Of a stretch of 17,743 nucleotides of DNA, positions 1 through 7,432 are shown in pieces. Positions within the stretch are counted from its first letter, which is position 1. Every line of letters begins with the position of its first letter. A program made the translations under genes and the position numbers. Source of the DNA: Dehalococcoidia bacterium (lineage in GTDB: Bacteria; Chloroflexota; Dehalococcoidia; GIF9; UBA5629). Location: NCBI GenBank assembly GCA_028715025.1, contig JAQTLG010000004.1, forward strand, positions 1 to 17,743, given 5' to 3'. Below the pieces are notes generated by a model. It worked only from the letters and a program-made list of their open reading frames with translations. It was not told the origin of the DNA and made no database searches.

Positions 1-71
1 GGATGAATGCCGGGGCTCCTCCATTAATGACCGCCTATGAACTTGCAGAAGTAGAAAGTTTGATCAGATAG
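1..71 (+). CDS. C-terminal end of an unidentified upstream gene (partial)
   Basis: An open frame enters from the left edge and ends with TAG at 69-71, encoding a tail that ends in ...TAYELAEVESLIR. The tail is too short to assign to a family. It stops only 13 nt before the next start codon, so it is very probably the preceding gene of the same operon. In known Flx/Hdr-type loci the neighbour would be a heterodisulfide-reductase-like or MvhD-like protein, but nothing in these residues shows that. Confidence 0.5.
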   Translation, partial: MNAGAPPLMTAYELAEVESLIR

Positions 72-84
72 AAGAAGGGATAGG

Positions 85-1125
85 ATGATTACAAAAAAAG
101 TCAGTAAAAAAGACATCCGGAAACTGCTCGGCACATGGAATCAGGAATGTAACGTCATTGTTCCCAGCAGGGTGGATGGAGTTGTCGGAATGGCTGCGTG
201 GGACAACCAGGATATCAGTTTTCTGGACTGGTACCGCAATACCGTTATCCCCCCCAAATCCTGTTTCCTTCCCAAGTCCGAGGTAATGATGAGCTTCAAG
301 AAGAACGAAAACGGCTATAATCTGGAAGTCCCCACCAATGAACACTGGCAGGTTATCTTCGGCGTCAGGCCGTGCGATGCCAGGGCAAACGCTATCATAG
401 ATCATGTTTTTGCCGTGACGTACGATGACTATTACTACATATCCAAGAGGCGGAATACCCTGCTGGTAGGTCTCAGCTGCACCAATCCGTATGACAGCTG
501 CTTCTGCACTTCTTCCAATATCGATCCCACCGAGTCGGAATACGTTGACCTTATGTTTACGGATATAGGCGATGACTTTGTGATAGAAGATTTTACCGGA
601 GGCGGCAAGGCTTTGCTGAATATGTCGAATACGCTTAAAAAAGTGACCAAGGCCGACATCGAGAAAATAAAGGAAGTGAAAGCTGCTTCGGTCAGTAAAA
701 TAAAAAAGACTGTGGACACTGAAAACGCAGACCGCAAGCTGGGGAGTCTTTTTAATGACACAGATTACTGGGAGCGGATATCTGCGAAGTGCATCAGCTG
801 CGGGATATGCACTTTCCTTTGCCCGACATGCTTCTGTTTTGATATCAACGATGAAATGATCAGAAAGCAGGGGGCCAGGTACCGGGGCTGGGATAGCTGC
901 AGCTTCAGGTCATATACCAGGATGCCCATGGAGAATCCCAGGGAGGAAAAGTGGCGGCGTGTCAGGCAGAGAGTATGCCATAAATTTGAGTTTTTTCCTA
1001 TGAACCTCGGTATTAACGCTTGTGTGGGTTGCGGCAGGTGCATACGTTCATGTCCTGTGAACTGGGATATCACGCAGGTCATAGCCGGCCTGCCCGCGGA
1101 GGCAGGCATTAAAAGCGGGAAATAA
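85..1125 (+). CDS. 4Fe-4S dicluster protein, sulfhydrogenase-beta/AsrA/FlxB type
   Basis: A 346-residue cytoplasmic iron-sulfur protein. It has two ferredoxin-type cysteine sets, C236-x2-C-x2-C-x3-C246 and C313-x2-C-x2-C-x3-C323. It also has the signature GVRPCDARA (residues 93-101) and a further cysteine group SCTNPYDSCFC (131-141), both typical of the family that includes sulfhydrogenase beta subunit, anaerobic sulfite reductase subunit A and FlxB/FloxB. Members pass electrons between a partner flavoprotein and a catalytic or bifurcating complex. The start at 85 has GAAGGGA just upstream. The next gene, 30 nt downstream, encodes the matching flavoprotein, so the two probably form a NAD(P)H-linked electron-transfer module. 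No catalytic subunit (hydrogenase, HdrA or siroheme reductase) is visible, so the final acceptor is unknown. The family call is firm; the exact role is inference. Confidence 0.85.
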   Translation: MITKKVSKKDIRKLLGTWNQECNVIVPSRVDGVVGMAAWDNQDISFLDWYRNTVIPPKSCFLPKSEVMMSFKKNENGYNLEVPTNEHWQVIFGVRPCDARANAIIDHVFAVTYDDYYYISKRRNTLLVGLSCTNPYDSCFCTSSNIDPTESEYVDLMFTDIGDDFVIEDFTGGGKALLNMSNTLKKVTKADIEKIKEVKAASVSKIKKTVDTENADRKLGSLFNDTDYWERISAKCISCGICTFLCPTCFCFDINDEMIRKQGARYRGWDSCSFRSYTRMPMENPREEKWRRVRQRVCHKFEFFPMNLGINACVGCGRCIRSCPVNWDITQVIAGLPAEAGIKSGK

Positions 1126-1155
1126 CCAACGATAGAAATTGGTGGGGATTACAAG

Positions 1156-2031
1156 ATGATTATTACGCAGATTAAGCAAAGAAGAAAAGAGCTTGACCGG
1201 GATAAAAATGTTTATGTACCGCACATGGTGCTGGTGGATAAAATCATAGAAGAAACACCCACCGTGCGAACGATCCATTTTCATTTCAAAGATCCTGAAT
1301 TGAATAAAGAGTTCACCTTCGAGGCAGGCCAGTTTGCAGAGCTTTCAATCTTTGGCGTGGGAGAGGCCACCTTTTGTATCTCCTCGAGCCCTACCAGAAA
1401 CGACCACTGGGAATGTGGCATCAACAGGGTCGGACTGGTCACCGCTGCCCTGCACAGGCTTGGCGTCGGAGCCGAGATAGGGTTCAGGGGGCCTTACGGC
1501 AACCATTTCCCGCTTGATATTATGGCCGGGAAAAATCTCGTCTTCGTCGGTGGTGGAATCGGGCTGGCGCCCCTTCGCTCACTTATCTGGAATGTGCTGG
1601 ATAATAGGGACAAATACGACAAAATAGCCATCATTTACGGCGCCCGCAGTCCGGGCGACCTTTGTTTTAAATATGATCTTGATACCTGGGAGGCGGATCA
1701 ATCACTGAATACCATCATAACTGTGGACAAGGGCGATGCAATGTGGAAGGGGAGAGAGGGCTTTGTTTCTGAGGCTTTGAGGGATGCTGCGCCGTCCAGC
1801 CGTAATGCCGTGGCGGTTGTTTGCGGGCCGCCGGTCATGATCAGGTCAACCTTCCCTGTTCTGGAGCAATTGGGCTTCATGCCGGACCAGGTGATAACGA
1901 CACTGGAAAAAAGGATGAAATGCGGCATTGGAAAATGCGGGAGGTGCAACATAGGCAATTTGTATGTATGCCGCGACGGCCCTGTGTTCAGCTACGCACA
2001 GATCAAGGGTTTTATATCCGACGAGTATTAA
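1156..2031 (+). CDS. FAD/NAD(P)-binding oxidoreductase with 2Fe-2S cluster, sulfhydrogenase-gamma/AsrB/FlxA type
   Basis: A 291-residue ferredoxin-reductase-like protein. The N-terminal FAD barrel carries FCISSSPTR (residues 73-81) and RGPYGNHFP (111-119). The nucleotide-binding domain has NLVFVGGGIGLAPLRSL (127-143) and CGPP (223-226). The C-terminal cluster C256-x4-C-x2-C-x7-C272 is the 2Fe-2S set of the dihydroorotate-dehydrogenase-electron-transfer (PyrK) type family. Homologues oxidise NAD(P)H and feed a partner iron-sulfur subunit, here the protein encoded 30 nt upstream. ATG 1156 follows the purine-rich GGTGGGGATTACAAG. AsrB, FlxA and sulfhydrogenase gamma cannot be told apart from sequence alone. 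Without asrC or hydrogenase genes in view I do not assign a symbol. Confidence 0.87.
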   Translation: MIITQIKQRRKELDRDKNVYVPHMVLVDKIIEETPTVRTIHFHFKDPELNKEFTFEAGQFAELSIFGVGEATFCISSSPTRNDHWECGINRVGLVTAALHRLGVGAEIGFRGPYGNHFPLDIMAGKNLVFVGGGIGLAPLRSLIWNVLDNRDKYDKIAIIYGARSPGDLCFKYDLDTWEADQSLNTIITVDKGDAMWKGREGFVSEALRDAAPSSRNAVAVVCGPPVMIRSTFPVLEQLGFMPDQVITTLEKRMKCGIGKCGRCNIGNLYVCRDGPVFSYAQIKGFISDEY

Positions 2032-2097
2032 TCTGAGGCTGTATTTGCTGCATATATACTTAAACATATGGAAAGGATAAAATTATAGGTTAGGCAG

Positions 2098-4272
2098 GTG
2101 GTGGGAATTTATAAAGGCAGTGAAGTATTGTCTATGAACGGTCAGATGGTCAGCCGGAGCTTGAGAATATTACGCGATCTCCGTTTCTGGGTCGTTTGTG
2201 TTATGTTTGCCTTCTGCATCTTGTTTATGTATCCGCAGATGCTGTTACCAGGCACATACTCGTATTTCTCATTTTTAGGTGTAACACGTCATGCCATAGA
2301 ACGTATCCTGTTCTTGCTGCCCATCGGCTACGCTACGTTCGTTTTTGGCACTGTGGCGGGCCTGATAAGCTTGCTGCTCGCGGCTGCTGTAATGTTGCCT
2401 CACGTTTTCCTTGTCTCGCAGTATTTTTCGGATGCGCTATTTGAGACCATCGGAGTATTGATAATCGGAATGTTAATCATTTTCTGGTTTGACCGCTACA
2501 GGAAGGAAAGGGAACGTGAAAGGTTGACCAAGGCCAAACTGGAGATAGCCGACCGGGAACTCCAATCCGTATTTGAGATAACGCGAAAGAATGAGGAGCG
2601 GCTCTTTGCATTAAATGAAATCTCCGCCATATTAAGCCAGTCTCTGGAGCTGGATGAAATACTGAATACCGCCGCTGAAGAAATCATGCAGGTAATGAGC
2701 CTGGATATAGTACTCATTTTTCTGCTGGATAGAGACAATAATAATCTCAGGATTTCAACACACCTGGGAGTTAAAGAGGAATTAGTATCTTCTTTAGATG
2801 AATTGAATGTAGATGAAAGCTTCGTAGGCCGGGTTGTCTGGACCGGCAAGGTCAATCTGATTGAGGATATTGACAGCAGCAGGTCAGTCATATCGGCAAT
2901 TGAAAAGCGTGCCGGTATCGTTGCTGGAATCGCCGTCCCGCTCAAAGCAAAAGGAAGGATTGAGGGAGCGCTGGTCGGCGCTATGCGTAGCCCCCGTCAA
3001 TTCATCTCTGAGGAAGTAGAATTGCTCTCAACAATGGGCGGTCAAATAGGAATGGCAGTTGAAAACGCCAGTTGCTATCAAAGGGAGTGTACCGCGGCCG
3101 AGATGGCACTGGTTTCGGAGAGGAAGCATCGCGATTTATTTGAAAATGCGCATGATGCAATCTGGGTACATGATATGGACGGTAATATCGTAACCGCCAA
3201 TATGGCTGCCGGGGAACTTACCGGCTACAGCTTGAAAGAAGCTCGTAATATGAACGTGAGGAGCTTTCTTACCGAAGAGAGCCTCGCGCTGGCCGGTCAG
3301 GTCAGGCAGCACCTCCTGGCACGTGAAAAGGTGGAGCAACCTTATGAGCAGCGTATTATCAGGAGAGATGGGACGGAAGCGATAGTGAAGCTCAGCACCA
3401 GCCTGGTTTTCGAGGACGGCAAGCCCACCGGTTTTCAGAATATCGCCAGGGATGTAACCAGGGAAAAAGAGATGCAGGACCAATTGAGCAAGGCTTACCA
3501 GGAGCTCAGAGAGTCGCATGAGCGGCTGAAGGAAAGTCAGCAGCAGCTTATCCAGGCTGAGAAGCTGACGTCGCTGGGGCAACTGGCTGCCTCCATAGCC
3601 CACGAGGTGAATAATCCGTTGTCAGGCATTCTAACCTATACCCAGTTGCTCGAGAAGAAGATAAAGAGCGGCAACGTTGACAACGAGGTTTCACTCAACT
3701 ATCTGTCGAAAATGGAAACCGAGCTTGTGCGCAGTACCAGGCTGATCCGTAATCTGCTCGATTTTGCCCGCCAGTCTCCTCCAGCGTTCCGTCAGGTAAA
3801 CCTGAACGAGATTGTCAACCGCGCTTTTGACCTGACTGCTCACGCCGCCCAGCTCCAGCATGTTCAGGTAAATAAAGAGCTTGATGAATACCTGCCCGCT
3901 TTAATGGCTGATTTTGACCAGTTACAGCAGGTTTGCACCAATCTCATTTTAAATGCCATCCAGGCCATGCCCAAGGGTGGAACATTGACCATCCGCACAA
4001 TGTCGGATGACAGCCAGGTGAAATTGGAAATCCAGGATACCGGCGTCGGCATTTCCAAGGAAAATATGGCCAAACTGTTTACACCTTTCTTTACTACCAA
4101 GCGTGAGGTCAAAGGCGTCGGCCTGGGACTGGCCGTATCCTATGGAATAATCCAGCGGCACAACGGGAGAATCGAGGTCAAGAGCAGGGAAGGCGAGGGG
4201 ACGACTTTCACGGTTTATTTGCCCCTGCCCGCAGAGAAGCCGGCAGAAAAAATAAGCAGCGACCGGGTTTGA
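2098..4272 (+). CDS. Membrane sensor histidine kinase (TM-GAF-PAS-HisKA-HATPase)
   Basis: A 724-residue sensor kinase. The N-terminus has hydrophobic segments at about 30-48, 70-107 (probably two helices) and 115-131, then a charged coiled coil (about 132-165), a GAF domain (about 168-322), a PAS domain (about 342-465), a second coiled coil and the kinase core. The phospho-accepting histidine is H502 in SIAHEVNNPLSG. The ATPase domain shows the N box (LILNAIQAM), DTGVGIS and GVGLGLAVSYG. The start is uncertain: GTG 2098 and GTG 2101 are adjacent, and ATG 2134 is an in-frame alternative just before the first helix. The 66-nt gap from the flavoprotein gene and the same orientation suggest co-transcription. 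Two receiver genes follow directly and are its likely targets. The signal is unknown; the GAF domain could bind a small ligand or cofactor. Confidence 0.9.
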   Translation: MVGIYKGSEVLSMNGQMVSRSLRILRDLRFWVVCVMFAFCILFMYPQMLLPGTYSYFSFLGVTRHAIERILFLLPIGYATFVFGTVAGLISLLLAAAVMLPHVFLVSQYFSDALFETIGVLIIGMLIIFWFDRYRKERERERLTKAKLEIADRELQSVFEITRKNEERLFALNEISAILSQSLELDEILNTAAEEIMQVMSLDIVLIFLLDRDNNNLRISTHLGVKEELVSSLDELNVDESFVGRVVWTGKVNLIEDIDSSRSVISAIEKRAGIVAGIAVPLKAKGRIEGALVGAMRSPRQFISEEVELLSTMGGQIGMAVENASCYQRECTAAEMALVSERKHRDLFENAHDAIWVHDMDGNIVTANMAAGELTGYSLKEARNMNVRSFLTEESLALAGQVRQHLLAREKVEQPYEQRIIRRDGTEAIVKLSTSLVFEDGKPTGFQNIARDVTREKEMQDQLSKAYQELRESHERLKESQQQLIQAEKLTSLGQLAASIAHEVNNPLSGILTYTQLLEKKIKSGNVDNEVSLNYLSKMETELVRSTRLIRNLLDFARQSPPAFRQVNLNEIVNRAFDLTAHAAQLQHVQVNKELDEYLPALMADFDQLQQVCTNLILNAIQAMPKGGTLTIRTMSDDSQVKLEIQDTGVGISKENMAKLFTPFFTTKREVKGVGLGLAVSYGIIQRHNGRIEVKSREGEGTTFTVYLPLPAEKPAEKISSDRV

Positions 4273-4296
4273 ACAGGGATGTCGGAGGTAGAAAAC

Positions 4297-4941
4297 ATGA
4301 AATCTGAAAAAAGAAAGATACTGCTGGTGGAAGATGAGACGTTACTCAGGGAGGCTTTGAAGGAATGGCTTGTAGAAGATGGATATAACGTGGAAGTAGC
4401 GCAATCCGGAGAGGAAGCTCTGGAAAAGGTCAAAAAGGAAGAGTACGGCATCGTTGTGCTGGATTTGAGATTGCCCGGGATCGATGGTTTGCATGCATTC
4501 GAGGAAGTCCAGGACATTAAACCCGGTACCAAGGGATTGATCATCACCGCTTATCCGTCACAGGAAACACAGGACAGGGCCAGGGAAATAGGGCTTATCG
4601 ATTACCTGCCCAAGCCGTTTAAAATCGAGGACCTGGAGAAGATCATCAGTGGGGCGCTGGACGAACTGGACAAAAAGGAAGCCAAGGGCGAGGACGTATG
4701 GCTGGAGCTTGGCGCAGTATCTTTCAGGATATGTACGCGCAACTATGAATGCGGCCACTGTGCCTTTGCGCAGGATATACAGGATAGGTTCGGTACCATT
4801 TCTGTTATCGGCGAACGGGAAGTCGAGAAGCTCCGGAAATTACCGGGCAATCAAAGGCTTTGCCGTTATACGTCGGTACATTTCGTCAAGAAGGAAAAGG
4901 CCGGCTTGAAATCCAAAAAGCGTGCCAGGGCCAGGGGGTGA
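4297..4941 (+). CDS. Response regulator with cysteine-containing C-terminal module
   Basis: A receiver domain (about residues 6-122) with an acidic pocket (E12, D13), phospho-acceptor D56 in LDLRLPG and conserved K106 in LPKPF. There is no helix-turn-helix, GGDEF or AAA output domain. Instead residues 135-198 hold C146-x5-C152-x2-C155 in the string CTRNYECGHCAFAQD, plus C189 (LCRYT), and the protein ends in a basic tail. Similar CxxNYxCxxCxFxQ strings occur in my recollection in proteins of anaerobes next to GcvH-like or iron-sulfur proteins, which suggests metal binding. I chose ATG 4297 because GGAGG at 4284-4288 lies 8 nt upstream; an ATG at 4279 lacks such a site. It lies 24 nt after the kinase gene, so it is a likely cognate partner. 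Confidence 0.85.
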   Translation: MKSEKRKILLVEDETLLREALKEWLVEDGYNVEVAQSGEEALEKVKKEEYGIVVLDLRLPGIDGLHAFEEVQDIKPGTKGLIITAYPSQETQDRAREIGLIDYLPKPFKIEDLEKIISGALDELDKKEAKGEDVWLELGAVSFRICTRNYECGHCAFAQDIQDRFGTISVIGEREVEKLRKLPGNQRLCRYTSVHFVKKEKAGLKSKKRARARG

Positions 4942-5000
4942 TCTATGATAGGTTGTACATGGTATCAGGGTGAGAGTGTCAAATAGGAGGTTGAATTGTC

Positions 5001-5381
5001 ATGAAACCCATATTGATTGTTGATGACGAAGCTATTGTTCGCGATTCCATAGGAGATTGGCTGCGCAACGCCGGTTACCAGGTGGAGACTGCTGAGACGG
5101 GTGAGATAGCCCTCGAGATGGTGGAGAAAAGGGAATACAGCATTTTGATCCTGGATGTCAGGCTTCCTGGCAAAAGCGGCATTCAGGTTCTGAAGGAGGT
5201 TAAAGCGTCCAAGCCCCATATAAAGTCGATCATTATAACGGCCTTCCCGTCGCAGGGAGTGGCGGATGAGGCGATGAGGCTGGGAGCCGTTGACTTCCTC
5301 ATCAAGCCGGTGCTGTGTGAAAACCTGGAGCGGCTGATACTGGAGACGCTCGCTAAATGCGAGAATGAGACCAGGGTTTAG
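5001..5381 (+). CDS. Single-domain response regulator
   Basis: A 126-residue stand-alone receiver domain with D8/D9, phospho-acceptor D52 (LILDVRLPG) and K102 (FLIKP). It has no output domain, so it would act by protein-protein contact or in a phosphorelay. It resembles the receiver just upstream along its length: both have a GYxVExAxxGExALExVxKxEY stretch and a TA(F/Y)PSQ string, which suggests tandem duplication. The start has AGGAGG at 4985-4990, 10 nt upstream. It is separated from the preceding regulator gene by 59 nt and probably closes the kinase/regulator operon. Confidence 0.88.
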   Translation: MKPILIVDDEAIVRDSIGDWLRNAGYQVETAETGEIALEMVEKREYSILILDVRLPGKSGIQVLKEVKASKPHIKSIIITAFPSQGVADEAMRLGAVDFLIKPVLCENLERLILETLAKCENETRV

Positions 5382-5499
5382 ATTACAGGGAAATTCACCG
5401 CAAATCTGCATAGTGGTACAATTCCCCGCATATATTCCGATGCCTTTACCCGTTGGAACGGTCACGTAATGAGGCATTAGATGAAGGAGAATAGGCGAA

Positions 5500-5919
5500 A
5501 TGAGAGATGCGGGCCAAACAATCGGCAACCTGATCGACAAAGCAAGCGTTTCTATTATCAGTTCCGTCGATGCAGACGGATTTCCCAATTCGAAGGCGAT
5601 GCTCCCGCCGAGGAAAAGGGAAGGCATCAAGTATTTCTTCTTCACGACCAATACATCCTCAATGAGGGTCGCTCAATATCTAAAAAATCCAAAAGCCTGT
5701 ATATATTTCTTCGATAAACGCTTCTTTAGGGGTGTTATGCTCAGCGGTACAATGAAAGTCCTGCGTGACAGAGCGTCAAAAGAAATGATCTGGAAGCAAG
5801 GCGACGAAATGTATTACCCAAAAGGTGTAACAGATCCCGATTATTGCGTGCTCAGGTTCACTGCCCAAAATGGCAGGTACTACAGCAATTTTAAATCTGA
5901 GAATTTCGAAGTTGAGTAG
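5500..5919 (+). CDS. Pyridoxamine 5'-phosphate oxidase-family (FMN split-barrel) protein
   Basis: A 139-residue protein of the PNPOx-like split-barrel fold. The N-terminal strand pattern SVSIISSVDADGFPNSKAML and the FFTTNTSSMRVAQYLKNPKACIYFF segment match small flavin-binding proteins annotated as general-stress-protein-26-like or pyridoxamine-phosphate-oxidase-related. These bind FMN or F420, and substrates are mostly unknown. The length is usual for the family. AAGGAG (5484-5489) lies about 10 nt before ATG 5500. A 118-nt gap from the receiver gene means it may have its own promoter, though none is obvious. Its stop lies 12 nt from the stop of the convergent nitrilase-family gene. Confidence 0.82.
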   Translation: MRDAGQTIGNLIDKASVSIISSVDADGFPNSKAMLPPRKREGIKYFFFTTNTSSMRVAQYLKNPKACIYFFDKRFFRGVMLSGTMKVLRDRASKEMIWKQGDEMYYPKGVTDPDYCVLRFTAQNGRYYSNFKSENFEVE

Positions 5920-5931
5920 AGGACCGGGCTA

Positions 5932-6762
5932 TCACTCGGCGATCTTGCCGTATAATTCGGGCCTTCTATCACGTATAAAATCCATCTCGAATTCACCGGG
6001 TTTGAAAACGACATGCTTCTGCCTGGCCTCGGACAGGCTTACTTCAGCATAAAGGATTTGTTCTTCGTCAACGCCGGCCTGGGCCAGGGTGTCTCCCCAC
6101 GCATTAATAATCTTGCTGGTGCCTATGAACCGGGTGCCGCGCTCCTCTCCAACCCGGTTCACCGCTACCAGATGTACTTTGTTCTCGTAGGCCCTGGTAT
6201 TGACCACGTACTTGGCAACCTTTCCCCTGCCCTGCGGCCAGTTCGTGGGGAGGACCAGGATATCCGCACCGAGAAGGGCCATAACGCGGGCGCTCTCAGG
6301 GAAATTGCAGTCGTAGCAGATATGGATACCGAAGTTGCCGATAGGGGTCTTATGTACTTCGAAAGGCCTGTCGCCGCGATCAAGGAAGCGGTCGACGCCC
6401 AGGAACGGCAGGTGGTTCTTCCTGTACTTGCCGATCAATCCTTCCGGACCTATCAGGACCGCCGCATTGAAGCATCGGTTGCCGTCTTTTTCCAGCAGGC
6501 CTGTTACAATGTGGACTCCAAGCTCCCTGCAGCGAGCTGCCAGCCTGTCTGTAGCGGGGCCGGGAACGGTTTCCATAAACGGCATTGCCTCTTCCCGGCT
6601 GGAATATACGTAACCTGGCAGGGCGCATTCCGGAAATACTACCAGCTCAGCGCCGTTGGTGGCTGCATTTTTAGCTTCAGATAGTATTTTGTCCAGGTTC
6701 TTGCTGTTCTGCATGATGGCAGGGTTCATCTGGACTGCGGCGATCTTAACTTTATCACGCAT
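5932..6762 (-). CDS. Carbon-nitrogen hydrolase (nitrilase superfamily amidohydrolase)
   Basis: A 276-residue cytoplasmic amidohydrolase with the complete Glu-Lys-Cys triad: E45 in FPECALPGY, K115 in KYRKNHLPF and C149 in ICYDCNFPES. The C-terminal part has LPTNWPQG and the RAYENKVHLVAVNRVG stretch common in the N-carbamoylputrescine amidase/omega-amidase/beta-ureidopropionase branches. The substrate cannot be fixed from sequence; an aliphatic amide or N-carbamoyl compound is most likely. ATG 6762 is preceded by GAGAGGT. The gene appears monocistronic, converging on the FMN-protein gene and separated by 174 nt from the receiver gene upstream. Confidence 0.9.
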   Translation of the reverse strand: MRDKVKIAAVQMNPAIMQNSKNLDKILSEAKNAATNGAELVVFPECALPGYVYSSREEAMPFMETVPGPATDRLAARCRELGVHIVTGLLEKDGNRCFNAAVLIGPEGLIGKYRKNHLPFLGVDRFLDRGDRPFEVHKTPIGNFGIHICYDCNFPESARVMALLGADILVLPTNWPQGRGKVAKYVVNTRAYENKVHLVAVNRVGEERGTRFIGTSKIINAWGDTLAQAGVDEEQILYAEVSLSEARQKHVVFKPGEFEMDFIRDRRPELYGKIAE

Positions 6763-6824
6763 GGCGCACCTCTCTGTGCAATAGGTTCTTTATTCTATCA
6801 GTTTTACTATCGGGATTCCCAAAA

Positions 6825-6840
6825 CCTGTCCACTGACAGG
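6825..6840 (-). terminator. Possible terminator hairpin downstream of the receiver/hybrid kinase genes
   Basis: A perfect 6-bp stem CCTGTC/GACAGG with a 4-nt loop. Read leftward it is followed by TTTT. It lies about 100 nt past the stop of the receiver gene ending at 6937 and upstream of the nitrilase gene. The short T run makes it a weak intrinsic terminator at best. Confidence 0.35.
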
Positions 6841-6936
6841 CAGTCGTTGTTGATTTTTTCTGCGCGTCCCAGGTCTGTGCGCATGGAATTGAAGCGGTTA
6901 GGTCCGTGAGGTACACCTGGCTGTGTATTACACTGC

Positions 6937-7371
6937 TCAGTCAGATGAAATAATTTTATCTAATGCGAAAGCATCATTTACCACAGTTATCAGTTCCCTG
7001 GCGGAAATTGGTTTATGTATGAAATCATAAGCTCCCAGACTGTAGGCCAGTTTAACCTCCTTTAAACCAGTCGCCGATGGCCCTTCCCTTTCGTCGAGAT
7101 TTCCTTTTGAACTAAGGAAAACAACGGGGATATTTGCAGTATTTGGATCCATCTTTAGTTCACGGCAAACCTCATAACCGTCAGGCCCAGGCATTCCAAT
7201 ATCGAGGATTATGAGATCCGGCTTTTCTGTTTGTGCCTTGGCTACTCCTTCCATCCCGTCGAATGCTGTACTAACGTCGTAGCCTTCTTTTTCTAAGACA
7301 CGTGCTGCGACCAAGACAAGTGATTTGTTGTCATCAACTATCAATACTCTTTTTCTATTTGTTGCCATCAT
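6937..7371 (-). CDS. Single-domain response regulator
   Basis: A receiver-only protein of about 144 residues with acidic D13/D14, phospho-acceptor D57 (LIILDIGMPG) and a conserved lysine in DFIHKP. There is a short insertion between strand 4 and helix 4 (SSKGNLDEREGPSATG) that is longer than usual. It has no output domain. Two further ATGs surround the chosen start: 7377 sits too close (3 nt) to the GAGGT site, whereas 7371 gives 9-nt spacing and 7368 gives 12-nt spacing. It follows the large hybrid kinase gene by about 60 nt in the same direction, so it is probably a phosphorelay partner taking phosphate from that kinase's Hpt domain. Confidence 0.85.
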   Translation of the reverse strand: MMATNRKRVLIVDDNKSLVLVAARVLEKEGYDVSTAFDGMEGVAKAQTEKPDLIILDIGMPGPDGYEVCRELKMDPNTANIPVVFLSSKGNLDEREGPSATGLKEVKLAYSLGAYDFIHKPISARELITVVNDAFALDKIISSD

Positions 7372-7432
7372 CTGCATTACACCTCATAAATATAATTTGT
7401 TCTATATGAAATTCTATTTATGTGATCCTCTT

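Noticed and set aside
5382..5499. Imperfect inverted repeat around CCCGTTGGAACGG before the FMN-protein gene
   Set aside because: The stem is short and interrupted with no T run, so it is not credible as a terminator or operator.
4965..5651. A 228-codon leftward open frame opposite the second response regulator
   Set aside because: It lies antisense to the well-supported receiver gene and the start of the FMN-protein gene, shows no recognisable domain, and lacks a ribosome site.
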